Source: Lepeophtheirus salmonis
Lineage: Eukaryota; Arthropoda; Copepoda; Siphonostomatoida; Caligidae
Assembly (NCBI RefSeq): GCF_016086655.4
Contig: NC_052138.2
Location: forward strand, 6,138,001-6,202,000
Length of the DNA stretch: 64,000 nucleotides
Direction: 5' to 3'
The stretch's first letter is position 1. Each line of letters opens with the position of its first letter. The notes beneath the pieces are model-generated. The model was not told the origin of the DNA. It searched no databases and saw nothing but the letters and a program-made list of their open reading frames with translations. Positions 11,487 to 22,581 of the stretch are shown piece by piece. The position numbers and the translations under genes are program-made.

Positions 11487-11908
11487 TGGACTCAGGAAGC
11501 TGTAAGGAACGTAATCAAATAATAGAAGAAGTATTTATTCCTCAGAAGAAAATAGGAAAAGGGTCGATAATATAATTGAAATGGAGAAAGATCTTGTCAA
11601 GATCAAGTCTCAAATGGACACCTTTTAGGAGAGAATTTCGGGTCGTTCAATGAATCCTTCTACCAACAGCCCATTCACTGAAAAATCTAAGCTAAACTAC
11701 TACTCTAAATTAAGGATAGTACGAAGTATTTGAAATTTCTAAATTGGATAGAGACGTAGAAATTTTTTTAAACAAAAAACCTATAGAAGAACAAATTTAT
11801 ACTTATTGCTATATTGTCCACCGGTTTGTTAAGAAGCAAGAAACTGAAATTTTACACGGTCACCATAACTATTTGAATATTTATGTACGAGGTGTATTTA
11901 AAAAGTAA
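11487..11908 (+). pseudogene. Broken coding region of unknown product
   Basis: Three consecutive plus-strand frames read like one protein interrupted by two frameshifts and an in-frame TAG. They are a start near 11487 (MDSGSCKERNQIIEE), a coiled-coil-like heptad segment near 11570-11625 (NIIEMEKDLVKIKSQM), and an open stretch at 11720-11908 ending HGHHNYLNIYVRGVFKK. The last stretch runs 62 codons without a stop and is not low complexity, which is unusual here. I do not recognise the family. It could be an old host exon, a retrotransposon ORF1 or another mobile-element protein. Confidence 0.4.
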
Positions 11909-12024
11909 GGTGACTTTTTAAATTACTAAGACAGAAAGAAGTTAATTTTGATACTTTTAAGAGTTATATTACGAATTAAAGATTTTGGCAAAGAAAGCTG
12001 GGAAAATATTTAAGTACATTTTGA

Positions 12025-12303
12025 CTACAATGCGTAAATAATATATAAAGATACGAAGAAATAAATACTTTTTTTTATAAATTTACTATCATTCTGAGTT
12101 AACCATTGGCGAAATATTAAATTACCAAGATATCCAACATTACCATTTTTTGATATTAAATCCATTAGATATCTTTTTTTTTTTTGTAGATTTTGTGTGT
12201 CAGAACTAAGTGATGAATTAATGTTTGGTTGGCTACAAAAATAATAAATTATGTTTTCAGCTATAGCTTTAGATATGTTTTGATTAATGTCTACATACTC
12301 CAT
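12025..12303 (-). CDS. Hypothetical 92-codon ORF
   Basis: An ATG-initiated minus-strand frame with a mixed-composition middle (KNGNVGYLGNLIFRQWL) and a hydrophobic C-terminal stretch (FVSLYIIYAL). No domain is recognised. Neighbouring DNA carries other unidentified protein-like frames at 11.5-11.9 and 13.0-13.6 kb. It may be an exon or element relic, or chance. Confidence 0.25.
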   Translation of the reverse strand: MEYVDINQNISKAIAENIIYYFCSQPNINSSLSSDTQNLQKKKRYLMDLISKNGNVGYLGNLIFRQWLTQNDSKFIKKSIYFFVSLYIIYAL

Positions 12304-12872
12304 ATCTGTTATAATAATATGATATTGTTTTTTGATCAGTAATATAAAAATATATTCATTTTTTTTTACAACTTGATATATGGAATTCCACAGAGTGTTG
12401 CTTTAAAAGCTTAATATTTGTGTTTGACATAAATAAATAAGTATTTTAATGTATCGATTATAACATAAATGAAGTCAATACAGGTGCTGCCCGTTTTTTT
12501 TTTTTTTACTGAGGCATGAATTTACTAGAATAATTATTTGGAATTACTTATTTAGATTTATAAATAGGCTAGATCTAACTTTATCTAAAAATGAAAAAAT
12601 CTGTTTTTTAACTTGAAAAACAAATTCAAATCTGTGCACTTTTTGGAAGCAAAAAAGAGATAAATATAATTTTGTAGGTTATTCTAAATTTACTGTTTAC
12701 AATATTATGGGAATAACTTCATCAAAACTAATCATGGAAGGGGTAGAAAGACTGGAGATCTGAATGACTCACGGACTCAATTCGGTAATTCAAATATTTC
12801 ATTCTATGGTATCGAAGAAAGTACTCCAATGACCATAGTTGTAGCTATTCCCATAGGGTTAAAACTTTTGAT

Positions 12873-12984
12873 TTGTTGTTAAAGTGAGTAGATATCGTAG
12901 CCATTTGTAGGTAGTGATGAAAATATATTTTGCCATGTTAAAAAAAGAAACCGAAAAGCACCATGACACCCCTTACGTAATAAC
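12873..12984 (+). repeat. 112-bp direct repeat, copy 1
   Basis: Begins 'ttgttgttaaagtgagtaga' and ends 'accccttacgtaataac'. It matches 14880-14991 over its full length with only a few differences. The middle (gtgatgaaaat...catgttaaaaaaagaaacc) is the 5' start of a family A copy, so the duplicated segment includes a family A stub plus flank. Confidence 0.9.
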
Positions 12985-13043
12985 AAATTTATTGGGTAAA
13001 AAAAGGAGGTTATTTTTTCCCTAAACTTCTTCAAAAGATTCAT

Positions 13044-13265
13044 TTGAATATATCTTTAATGATAAACAAAGTGGAATGTCATCTAAGCCCATATTTAGGA
13101 CTTTCAATTATTTTTATAGTGTTATCATTATACTCCAAGCGTCAAAAATTGACAGATTGTTTCATGAATAAAATTGTTTTTGTTTCTTATTCGTCTATTT
13201 GTAGAGCAAACAGTTTAATAGAACGACCTTTCGTCCCTATTAGACTGAACGTATATTATACATGA
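13044..13265 (+). CDS. Hypothetical ORF, hydrophobic N-terminus
   Basis: A 73-codon frame (the first ATG lies a little inside) with a membrane-like stretch (YLGLSIIFIVLSLY) followed by a Cys/Arg-containing tail. Its stop overlaps the next ATG as ATGA (13262-13265). It may be the upstream part of the same protein as the next ORF, separated by a frameshift. No family recognised. Confidence 0.3.
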   Translation: MNISLMINKVECHLSPYLGLSIIFIVLSLYSKRQKLTDCFMNKIVFVSYSSICRANSLIERPFVPIRLNVYYT

Positions 13266-13645
13266 ACTTTCTACTTGAGAAAAGGTATGCTACTTTAACA
13301 CCTTTCAATACGTATTCAGAAAGATACAACATTAATTATGTATCCAGGAAGGCTTTAAGGCAATTGCAAATAGGTTTGTTACGTCGAACTAAAAATGGTC
13401 TAAATATTGAACATTATCCAGGACTCTGTAAGGTTGCTGCCAAGTATTTTAATGGCGCACAGGGAATTTACTTCTTCTGTCAATGTATCAAAGAAAACAC
13501 CAATCTTATTTTGTGGGAGTGTCGATATTTATCTAAAACTGACGAGGACGTTATTATTAAAATGGTTAGTAACTTATTTTATCGACAACTGGGTAAAAGA
13601 AATTTCCTTTACTTTATATATAACGAAAAGTTGATGCAATTTTAA
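13262..13645 (+). CDS. Hypothetical 127-codon ORF
   Basis: The most protein-like uninterrupted frame between 12 and 19 kb, with mixed composition and no low-complexity runs. It has Cys residues at CQCIKEN and WECRYL and a basic segment LLRRTKNGLN. The start ATG overlaps the preceding stop. It lies between the two 112-bp direct repeats. I do not recognise the product. A mobile-element ORF, an exon of a host gene or an old frame-shifted gene all remain possible. Confidence 0.35.
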   Translation: MNFLLEKRYATLTPFNTYSERYNINYVSRKALRQLQIGLLRRTKNGLNIEHYPGLCKVAAKYFNGAQGIYFFCQCIKENTNLILWECRYLSKTDEDVIIKMVSNLFYRQLGKRNFLYFIYNEKLMQF

Positions 13646-14879
13646 TAAAAACACAATATATCGTCTTTAAATTACTAAGTATTAAAAAAAACTAATGGAA
13701 TGTTTCCTATTTTTAATCCTTACGAAAATGTGATATTGAAAATTTTGACTCTTTTTTTTTTTTTTTTTTTTGTTGACGTCCAATTAATCCTAATTCTAGA
13801 CCATTATTTTTAATATTCCTGACCCTGCTTCTTTTTATAATTGTATGTTTAATTTTCTTTGTCAATATGTTTGTCGAAATATTTTCCTAGTATAGTATGT
13901 TCCTTTATGAACAGCTTGTAAATGTTTGTATACATACCAATAAAGGACAATACAAAAAAAAAGATCCTTCTTTTAAAAGATTGAGTTATTTCCCTTCTAA
14001 TTTTTAAAAACCTGTGGAAGTTATGGGCTTATTTAGAGAACTGGGCAGAGTAGACAACAAGTAGGACTTCATTAGTGATTAGTTTAGAAAAAAAATTATC
14101 TGATCACAATGTGGTCCTCCATCACGATGGTACACTACGCATTCATCACGGTTTAAACTGACTATGGGAGAAGGAGGTGTCTCCTAATGAAGTCTTGATG
14201 CTAACCCTTTTGAATATGTCATAGGCCGCATAACTAGGCAATGGCTTATCGTGTAGGGCACCCTTAACATCAATGTTCTCCATAACTTTTCAATACATTT
14301 TTATAAATCCATTCTTTATTCACTTTTAAAATATGGCAATAAATACAAATTTAATGACTTAATTGACAAAACTTATAAACTTAAGTCTATAAAATATAGT
14401 AATAATTGTATTATACTTTGAAGTAAAATGGGAGTTAAATTAAATTTTAAAGAATTAGTTAATTCTTGCAAGAAAGTAGAACATGGAAAAAGAGATGAGA
14501 TAATCCAATTTTACAGTCCGAAGCTTAACAAATAAACTTAACAATAAATTGGTATCTAAAATGGTAGAATCACCCTTAACTCTCTGTCTACCAAATCTTC
14601 GAGTACTGACGTTCTTATTATTGACCCTAAAGTCTAGATAAAGTATAACGTACACACATAACTTTACTGATGACTGCTTTTAATTGAATACGAGATGTTC
14701 TTGGAATTGCCATAAATCAATCTTCTTCTTTGAACTATATTCTAAGTTCCTCCCTAATTTTCCCTTCATCCTTTTGTATAACGGTATCCCTCGATCACAT
14801 TCATAGGAGAAATGGTGGAAGTAGAACGTCGTCCAATCCTTGCAAAAGAACCAAACCTTTCCGTTCCACCTTCTTCGAC
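13646..14879. other. Spacer inside the direct-repeat interval
   Basis: Includes a long T-run at about 13750-13772 and G/C-richer DNA near 14110-14240 without an identifiable gene. No recognisable coding motif. Confidence 0.4.
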
Positions 14880-14991
14880 TTGTTGTTGAAGTGAGTAGAT
14901 ATCGTAGCCATTTGTAGGTAGTGATGAAATATCTTTTAGCATGTTAAAAAAAGGAAACCAAAAAGCACCAGCACACCCCTTACGTAATAAC
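14880..14991 (+). repeat. 112-bp direct repeat, copy 2
   Basis: Second copy of 12873-12984, 2,007 bases downstream and in the same orientation. Sequence beyond either edge does not match, so the similarity is limited to this block. Confidence 0.9.
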
Positions 14992-15499
14992 GTATTTTTT
15001 GGAGCACATCAGCTAAGCTGTTTTAACATTTCATTAAACTAGTTGCGAGCAGCTATTACTTAGAGGAAATTAACATAAATACTAACCTATTTTCAGAAAA
15101 AATATAGATCGGAATATCATAAATATCGATTGTTATTTTATTCAAACTCAAAGAAGGACTTTCACTTATTAATATACATAAAAAATCATAAGATACTCTC
15201 CGTCATTTATGAGAACACGCATTCGTTGAATTCCATTTTGTTTTTACTTCCCCAGAAATAAGGTAATAACGATAAAAATTTATGAAAAAGAAAATGCACT
15301 ACAGGGCGCTAAGATCAAATCGTTCCATTTTTCAAAAATTCTTAGTTGTGAATGATGCCACATTTTTAGAGGGAATGACTTGAATTATGCATATGAATAA
15401 TGAAAAAGATATCATTTAATGTATCAACATTCAGCATCTACTACGGTCTGAATCCTTGATAGCATGACATGCTTGATTTATTTTAGATTAAACTCAGAC

Positions 15500-15772
15500 C
15501 TAAACAAAATAATCTGAGTCTTGTTGTGATACCCAACGCCGATCTCCAGCAAACCTTGCGACCTCCAAATTAAAAATAACAGTTTTGGTAGGGACAAAAA
15601 TAATCCTCATATTGCAATCCTGTTCCTCCTTTGTAACTTTAATTTTCTTTACATCTAGCGTAGCTGTCGTCATGAGGCCCAAAACTTCACTATTGTTTGT
15701 ATTGCCAGAAAAGAAAGAGACCCATGATAAGTGCCGATTTGATCGGAGCAGGGTGCATTCAGTTTTCCAACT
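15500..15772 (-). pseudogene. Protein-like frame of unknown product
   Basis: On the minus strand the frame stays open for about 90 codons and ends with a stop at 15500. It reads WVSFFSGNTNNSEV, then TTATLDVKKIKVTKEEQDC, then PTKTVIFNLEVARFAGDRRW. An internal ATG gives a 60-codon ORF, but the reading continues upstream of it. Composition is more protein-like and less A+T-rich than its surroundings. No family recognised. It could be an exon or a transposon relic. Confidence 0.32.
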
Positions 15773-15779
15773 TTAAAAA

Positions 15780-17150
15780 AAACGAAGAGTACAAAAAATG
15801 CTTACAATTAGCATGACTGACCAAAGGTCAATAGATTTATCATCACCGATTTCCATCCCAATTTATCAATCTCTGTGCCCATTTAATTCAGAGAATAACT
15901 GCTGTTAATATATATTTATGGATTATTTATTTTTTCTATAATTATTTAAAAAGTTTTGATGGTCGAAATATATATTCTTTAAGTTTAATGTGTCAATGGG
16001 TACATTGTCTGAGTTTGGCCGTACATAACATTATCTTGTTATATTTCGAAATTAGAGACAGTGACAGAGGATAGCTGAAATTAAGTTATTGCTACCTTGT
16101 AATAATAAGGAAACTACCTATCGTCGTACAACAAAGCCAATCTTGGCAATCCACAGAATATATAATTGGAGTAGAAGGAGCTATAAATATACACAAACGT
16201 TCAGTATTGCTCGAATATTTTCCTCGTAGGGTTATACAATCATAGGAGTTTGTACAGTACATTTATATTTAAGTATGTTTTTAGTAATTTTTATGTTTAA
16301 GGAGTTGATGGATTTGATGACATAGAAGTTCATATGCATGATTTTTATGACATTCATCCCATAATGGTGTTTTACTTATTGAGATGTGATCTCCTTCAGC
16401 CTCATCCCTCAACCCATGGATCGATTCTGAGTCCCTCCCCCTTGGAATAATTCATAAGAGACAAACTCACAACCTCCTCCACATAATAAGACCTTTTAAA
16501 TACTTTCATGATCCTGTTAATTCTTTAAATAATATATTCTTCAATCCGCTGTCGTTGTCTCTAATTTTGAGATAGAATGAAAAAGCGACCAAATTAATAC
16601 AATATAGCTGTGTCGAGAGTAGAAAAGTTTACTTCTTTTAAATACTAGTTATCCCTAAGTGTCAAGAGAACGAAGGAAGGACAAAATTCTTTTTAAAAAA
16701 ACCAATAGTTTATTTACCTCTTTCGGGTACTTTATCGAGGCAGTAATGTTCGCATTTATATCTTTTGCTCTTCATCAGTAAAAAGATAAATCATGTCCTT
16801 CGTGCTTTTTTTTCTTCTTTTTGATCATGATGGTCAATATTATAGTTGCTATAAATAATCCAAGTGTTTTATTATATTAAATATTATTTACTTCCCATAA
16901 CGTCTATATATAAATACAACATGAAGTAGGCCAGATAAGTAATTCTTGTCCTAGACTTTTGTTTTCCTCTGTTTTTATTAGCTTAGAATAGTATTGTTTC
17001 ATAGTTAAGAAATAAATTCTAAGTTTTATGAGTATTTTTCTTGTTGGCAACCTAAACAGTGTTTTTCTTTTCTTTTTTTTAAAGCTCCTATATTATATGT
17101 TCTCTCCTCAAAAATAAAAGAATTATGATAAGGTGTACCCACAAGTAATG
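15780..17150. other. Spacer without recognisable gene
   Basis: No coding motif or repeat recognised. Composition is typical of the window. Confidence 0.45.
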
Positions 17151-17154
17151 TTGA

Positions 17155-17765
17155 TGTTCTGTTGGGGGGTTATACGTGGATTAACGGTATAAATTAGTGA
17201 TGCCATGATTGATGATTGGGAATGATATAATCAGGTGTTTTTATTGAAATTTTCTAAGTTATGAAAAAATATCCCTTCTCATATTAAGGAATTTGTTTTT
17301 TACTAAAACATTTAATTTTAGAGTTTTTCAAAATAATATATCTTTTATCTTTTGGAACAGTTGGAGATTTTTGAATTTTTTTTTCCAAAAATATATTTTT
17401 TCAAAAACAAACGAGAACTTTTGACATTTTTTTCTACAATTTTTTTTTTTTTAAATTTCTCCCAAAATTAATTTGTTTTGAATAACTGTGGATTTTTGAA
17501 TTTTTTTGTTTCAACTTATTGTTTTGCAAACACATATCAATTTTTGAAAAAAAAATAAATAAATAATAATTTTTTACCAAAAAGTTATTAATTTTTTGTA
17601 AATAGTTGTTAATTTAAGATAAAATTTTAATTATGGAATTGTATATTTGGATTTTTTATTTAATTCTAATATTTAAAATTTAATTATGAAATTTTTTTCA
17701 AAATATTTTTTTTTTAAGTTCCAAAAACCAAATTATATATATGGGGGATATATATAATCATACAT
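17155..17765. repeat. A+T-rich element of the T-run/A-run type
   Basis: After a G-run (gttggggggttatacg, near 17160) the sequence becomes alternating long T and A runs with repeated 'gatttttgaattttttt' and 'aactgtggatttttgaa' words, as at 1.1-1.7, 29.5-29.9 and 44.4-45.0 kb. Confidence 0.5.
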
Positions 17766-17884
17766 AATGAAATAGTATATTTTTAGATATTAAAAAATCA
17801 AAATTATCATTGGGAATTTTAATAAAATTGCATCAGAATTTGCAACGGTATTTATTTGTAAATTGTCCCATCACTAGTTTAAAT

Positions 17885-18460
17885 TGTGATAAAAATCATG
17901 TGTATCTTGGGCATGTTAAAAAAAAACAGAAAATTAACATGGTAGCCCTGAAAATTTCAAGAATATTTTGTAGGAGAGCGGCTCAGTTGTAGTGACGTTT
18001 TATTCGATCAGCTAGAATCAGCTGTGACGAGGGAGGAGGGGAGAAGGAAATAAATCCAGGACATTGGCAAGTAAAGTGTGGTCCCATCGAGTTCCGTCCC
18101 ATTGATCGTCATTAAAGAAGATAAAATTGATCCCTCGTGACAAAAGATAATATACATTATGATCTGAATATATATATCCTATTTGGCTTAATAAGTTATC
18201 CAGATTTCTAGGAAAAATTACAGGAACCGGTCTCAAGGACTGACAGAAGGAGTCCTAATACTGGACTGGACCGAATAAATAAGGACTCACAGTAGAATAA
18301 CTTCGATATCGATCTTTACTTCTACTCTTAGTTGAACAAAGACATAGAATTATAAATCCACAAGAAATCTGCAGGGTTAATGTCCATCTTTTATGAAAGC
18401 ACACATATTAGAAAATTCAGTCTTCATATTACCAATTCCAAAAAAGGGCGTGCTACAAAA
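17885..18460 (+). repeat. Family A repeat, one of the longest copies
   Basis: Starts 'gtgataaaaatcatgtgtat', then cttgggcatgttaaaaaa, 'aacatggtagccctgaaaat', 'cagctgtgacgagggagg', 'ggagaaggaaataaa'. It continues at 18285 with 'cacagtagaataacttcg', 'gacatagaattataaatcca' and a tail ending 'attaccaattccaaaaa' near 18440. About 100-150 bp near 18060-18280 deviates from other copies and may be an insertion. Confidence 0.75.
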
Positions 18461-18780
18461 TAAAACGGAATTTAATCAATAGCTATAAGTGTTAGTACCT
18501 TTTTTATTTGAAGTCTAGAAAACAATATTTGTTAAGAAATTATTTAAATATTAACAACACTGCTTCAATTTAATGTTGTTGTTGTTTTTTAAATTAACTG
18601 TATTAGGATGGATAGAACGTGCTGCAAATAATTAGTTTCAATTTTTTTTTTTAATCATATTCTGTTTTTTAACGAAGATATTAATTTCAGAAAGCAATTA
18701 AAAAAATATCTTTTAAGTATGTTCATGTAAAAAAAGTTAGTGTATTAAATAAGCCATATCTGACTGCACTTTGAAGATAT

Positions 18781-18830
18781 TCGAAGAGCAAGACTCAACA
18801 TTTGAAGAGCAAGACTCAACATTTGAAGAA
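18781..18830 (+). repeat. Short tandem repeat, 21-bp unit
   Basis: The unit ttgaagagcaagactcaaca is repeated about 2.4 times in a row with one difference in the first copy. Confidence 0.85.
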
Positions 18831-19378
18831 AAAAAAATGACAATTTTTAAAGGTTAGATACCTTTGTGGAACCTCAAAACCTTGTTTAATTTTTAATAGG
18901 ATATATATTTTAACTCTATGAGAACTCAACATTACAAAAAAAGAAATTAACTTAGAAATGGACCAGTGATATTATTGAAATTAGCTATTAATTTATCGTT
19001 TTCAGTTTTTTTCTTCAAGGAGAATTCTAAACCATTATGGGCATGAACGGAAAATTGCTTGTTTTAATCATTGCCCGTAATTTACTAAAAATCAGGGTTA
19101 ATATTAACATAGAGAAATGAATTCATAGAGGCGACAGGATGTGCTAATGATTCATCAAGGGTATCACCTGACAAAAAGGGTACAATATTGTAGTATAATA
19201 TATTGAATTCCTATCTCGAGTCTGCTTTCGTTTTTTCTCTGCAATTTTAATGTTAAAGACAAATATTCTTTAATATTGTGATTCATGTGCAGGAATCAAA
19301 GTTCAGAGTTTCCTTCCAAATAACCACTCTGGAGGTAATAGACCACCAAACTGAGATGTAGTCCTCCCTTCTTGTATT
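18831..19378. other. Spacer without recognisable gene
   Basis: May include 3' parts of the gypsy element that follows, but no LTR or other landmark could be identified. Confidence 0.4.
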
Positions 19379-20570
19379 TCAGGAATTAAATGTTCCTATG
19401 TCAACATTTTGTATGCTCCAGCTTTTTTTTACCAGATCTTTTATTCGTTCCGCAAATCTGTTGCTTTGGGGATAGAGTGAATTTGATTTTTCAGGTTGAG
19501 TTTTAAAAGGATTACATAATTCTCTGAATACTACAAATTTGTATTCAGGTCCTCGCTCGGTTTTCAAAGGGTTTGAAATTCCAAATATCATTATGTGACC
19601 TTTTAACGCAGAGACTACTTTTTTGTATTTGGAATCTTGTGAAATTGGATCACGGAGAGCCATCAGATATATCGATTTACATAAACTTGGAAATGTTTCT
19701 CTCCAAATTCTAAAATATCTGCCGACGTCGCCTCTATGGTGAATGTGTATGTATCTAATTTTTCTAAAAATCTCACTGTAAGTGAATTATTTATTGCTGC
19801 CGTATCGGTTTCATTAATAATACCAATCAACGGCTTGTGATCTGTCTGGATTTTCAATCATCATCCTCAAAGATAAATTTTGCATTTTTGATGCCCAAAA
19901 GTTTAGGAAGTAGTTCCAACTCGTAAGTTGCGTATCTTGATTCAGTCTCACTTATAAATCTTGACAAGCAAAGTACGAATTTTTGACATAATTCTTCTCC
20001 TTGCATAAGTGCATATCCTAATTTATAAAGTCTTGATGCATCACTGTCACTTGTTGCTTTGGATCATAGTGAGTAAAGATTAGTGATGTACACTACATAT
20101 TTTTGACTTCTTCAAACACCATTGACTGACCTAGCAACCATTGGAATACATTTTTGGAACTTAATAATCGCCGTAATTCACTCATATAAAGTGCAACATC
20201 CCTTGAAAGCAGAGTTAATCGGTTTACCAAATCAAAAAAACTTCAAAACTGTCAAATATTCTGTGGTTTAGGAAATTTAATTAATGCTTCCATTCTTACA
20301 CGTATCTGCTATAACACTGGTTTATCCTATTATGAGACGTGCAAATTTGACTCCTTCTCCAATTTGTATCTTATTTGGATTTAACCACATTGTTTGGACC
20401 ATTTGGCTTATATCTATCTTCAGGTTAGCTGCATTTACAACACTTGTTTGAACTAATGTCTTTCTTGCTCCAGTATCGAGTGTTTTACGTTGGAGACTAT
20501 TTACTTTAATCATTGGAGTAGAATGCCTAAATTTTGATTGCTTAACTCCAATGGTTTGTATTATCATAAT
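19379..20570 (-). pseudogene. Ty3/gypsy-type pol relic
   Basis: On the minus strand the pol order protease, RT, RNase H, integrase can be read. At 20322-20567 a frame contains the aspartic protease signature (TLDTGARKTLV). Directly after it, at 20300 downward, the RT connection is seen: IKFPKPQNI, FFDLVNRLTLLSRDVA, LSSKNVFQWLL. Then come 'YDPKQQVTVMHQD' and RNase H (IQTDHKPLIGII at 19857 downward). At 19379-19663 is part of the integrase core (FGISNPLKTERGPEY and SNSLYPQSNRFAERI). The central RT with its catalytic YxDD box is missing, so an internal deletion joins protease to the RT thumb. Several frameshifts and stops are present. No LTRs were identified. Confidence 0.82.
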
Positions 20571-20984
20571 CTCAGTTCTTTTAGTTTTGGAAATGTTCTT
20601 CTACATTCGGAATTTTTTTCGTATTCCGTCATGCCGATCTGAAATGACCCATTTCTTCAACACAGGGATCAACGGTAGATGAGAATTCTCTTATCACACT
20701 GGAATGTTATCCAGAGGTCAACTCTTGCACTCTAAAACAGAACATTGTCCTCATCGTCTTTGCTTGCCTCCAGATTGGCAATGAAGAAGCTGGAGATACC
20801 AAGTGAACATATGGTCCGTTCACTCCATTTTAAATAGCCCTTAAGTTGTCCCCCTGCAAATCAATAAAGAACAAAATTAATACGCATTTTAAGTAAATAA
20901 TCTGAGAAATGATACACCTTGTGAAAGAGTGAAATAAACATTGGTTAGACTCTTGGTACACCATAATGAAAAACTTGTATACCA
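20571..20984. other. Short interval between gypsy and LINE relics
   Basis: May contain further upstream gypsy sequence on the minus strand (a Lys/Cys/Arg-rich segment near 20590-20630), but nothing diagnostic. Confidence 0.35.
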
Positions 20985-21461
20985 ACTAGAGTCAAAAATG
21001 CCTCAGGTACAGACTCGCTACATCCAGCCTCTATACAAACAAGTCCAAAAAGAACGACGAAGGGAGGATATGCTCCCGTTGCGTAAAAGAGCAGTATACC
21101 TCCCTATATATATTTTATGAGTGTGACATGACAACTCCATTGAGAAGCAAGGTCGAGGAAATTATCATAAAGAAGTTTGGTCTACCCCTTACGAAGGCAG
21201 ACTGGATGTTTGTTTTATCAAACGAAGGTGTCCACTGCTTAAAAGCGGGCTCAATTCTCACCAAAGCCATATCCATGATATATACAGGAAGGTTCAAACG
21301 TCACCTCTCTCTACATGTATAACCGATGTCATCAGGAGAGACGTTGACCTTCTTCGGGGGATGTTTGAGGCTTATATGTTAATAAAGGCATATACAAACA
21401 ATATTATTAAACACAGGTTGGATGAGCTTAATTTAAATAATTGTTCTGAGGGGAAGTAGTT
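20985..21461 (+). pseudogene. Non-LTR retrotransposon C-terminus
   Basis: A plus-strand frame begins after a stop near 20985 and reads CLRYRLATSSLYTNKSKKN, then a cysteine motif CSRCVKEQ...LYIFYEC at about 21070-21115. This is close to the CCHC-type zinc-binding region found downstream of RT in many LINEs. It continues through KKFGLPLTKADWMFVL (21170-21215), has one frameshift near 21305, then reads to a stop at 21461 (RRDVDLLRGMFEAYMLIKAY). The upstream RT domain is absent, as expected for a 5'-truncated LINE copy. The clade is not assigned. Confidence 0.65.
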
Positions 21462-22581
21462 TATAATATATAAGGAATTGTTTCCATTCGTTTCATTTCT
21501 GTATGACTTCTATTATTATAAATTTATTTCACTAAATTTTGTGAGCATATTTTAATTCTTTTTAACAATTATTTTAGAAATATTGACATTATTCATTATT
21601 GTAAGTGTGTGAGCTAAAAATAGAACAAGTTTAGAAAAAACAAGGAAAAAATATCTTCATGTGACTGCGCCACGTTGTATATTACATGAATATCATTGTT
21701 ATTGTTTGACATAAATAATATAGTTATGTGTCGCTCAATTTATAATTATTAAGCCTATATCAAGTATAAAGTCATATTTGTTTGTTTTTTCTACGTTAAT
21801 ACCTGTATTTTCAACTAGAGTTTTTCCACTGTGAATGACTCTGTTGATGGTGTAATAAAAAGTTAAATAATACCTTTATAACTTGTGATAAAATAATACA
21901 AGGAAATACATTGACATATGAGTCTAATTTTTTCCTGAACCGGAGTTCGTAAGTAAAAGCAGTTTATGCCAAAAGCAACAACTATATAAAAAAATTATAC
22001 TCAAAGTGTCCTTCGAGTTCTGTTGCCAACTCTGAACCAACTCAATTCTTAATACAAATTAATTCGAATGGTCTGACACTTTTATTTGAAATTATTAATA
22101 TATTTTTCCCATAGCTGTGGATCATTGTTAGAGACTATATGTTTTATTTTGTTACAGCCTTATTAAGTGGAACTGAAACAAACAAAATTAACAACTCGTA
22201 ATTTTGTAAACTTCTTCAACCCGTTTTTTCTTCCAGAAATAAATCTGATTTGAACAAAAGTTTACTTATTTAGAAGTGTTATGCTACATCAAATCCAATG
22301 GTATTAATTCATCATTGGTTGAGTTATTATAGTTCAAATAATTTTGCAAATTTCAAAATATAAAAATGAATTTAAAAAAACATTTTTTAAATTAAAAATT
22401 AAAAGCAATTAACTGATTTTCATAAATTGCACAACTAAAGCTTAATTCTAATTTTTGACAATATTTATATTTGGCTGCAAACTCACGTTACTCACTATTT
22501 CAAAGCCTGATAGGAAAGGACTGTTTTTCAAAGAAAACTTTAGAATCACTTCTCTTGAATGAACCCTTGCCCACACCAATA
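21462..22581. other. Spacer without recognisable gene
   Basis: May include the LINE 3' UTR at its start. No poly(A) end or target duplication could be fixed in A+T-rich DNA. Confidence 0.4.
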
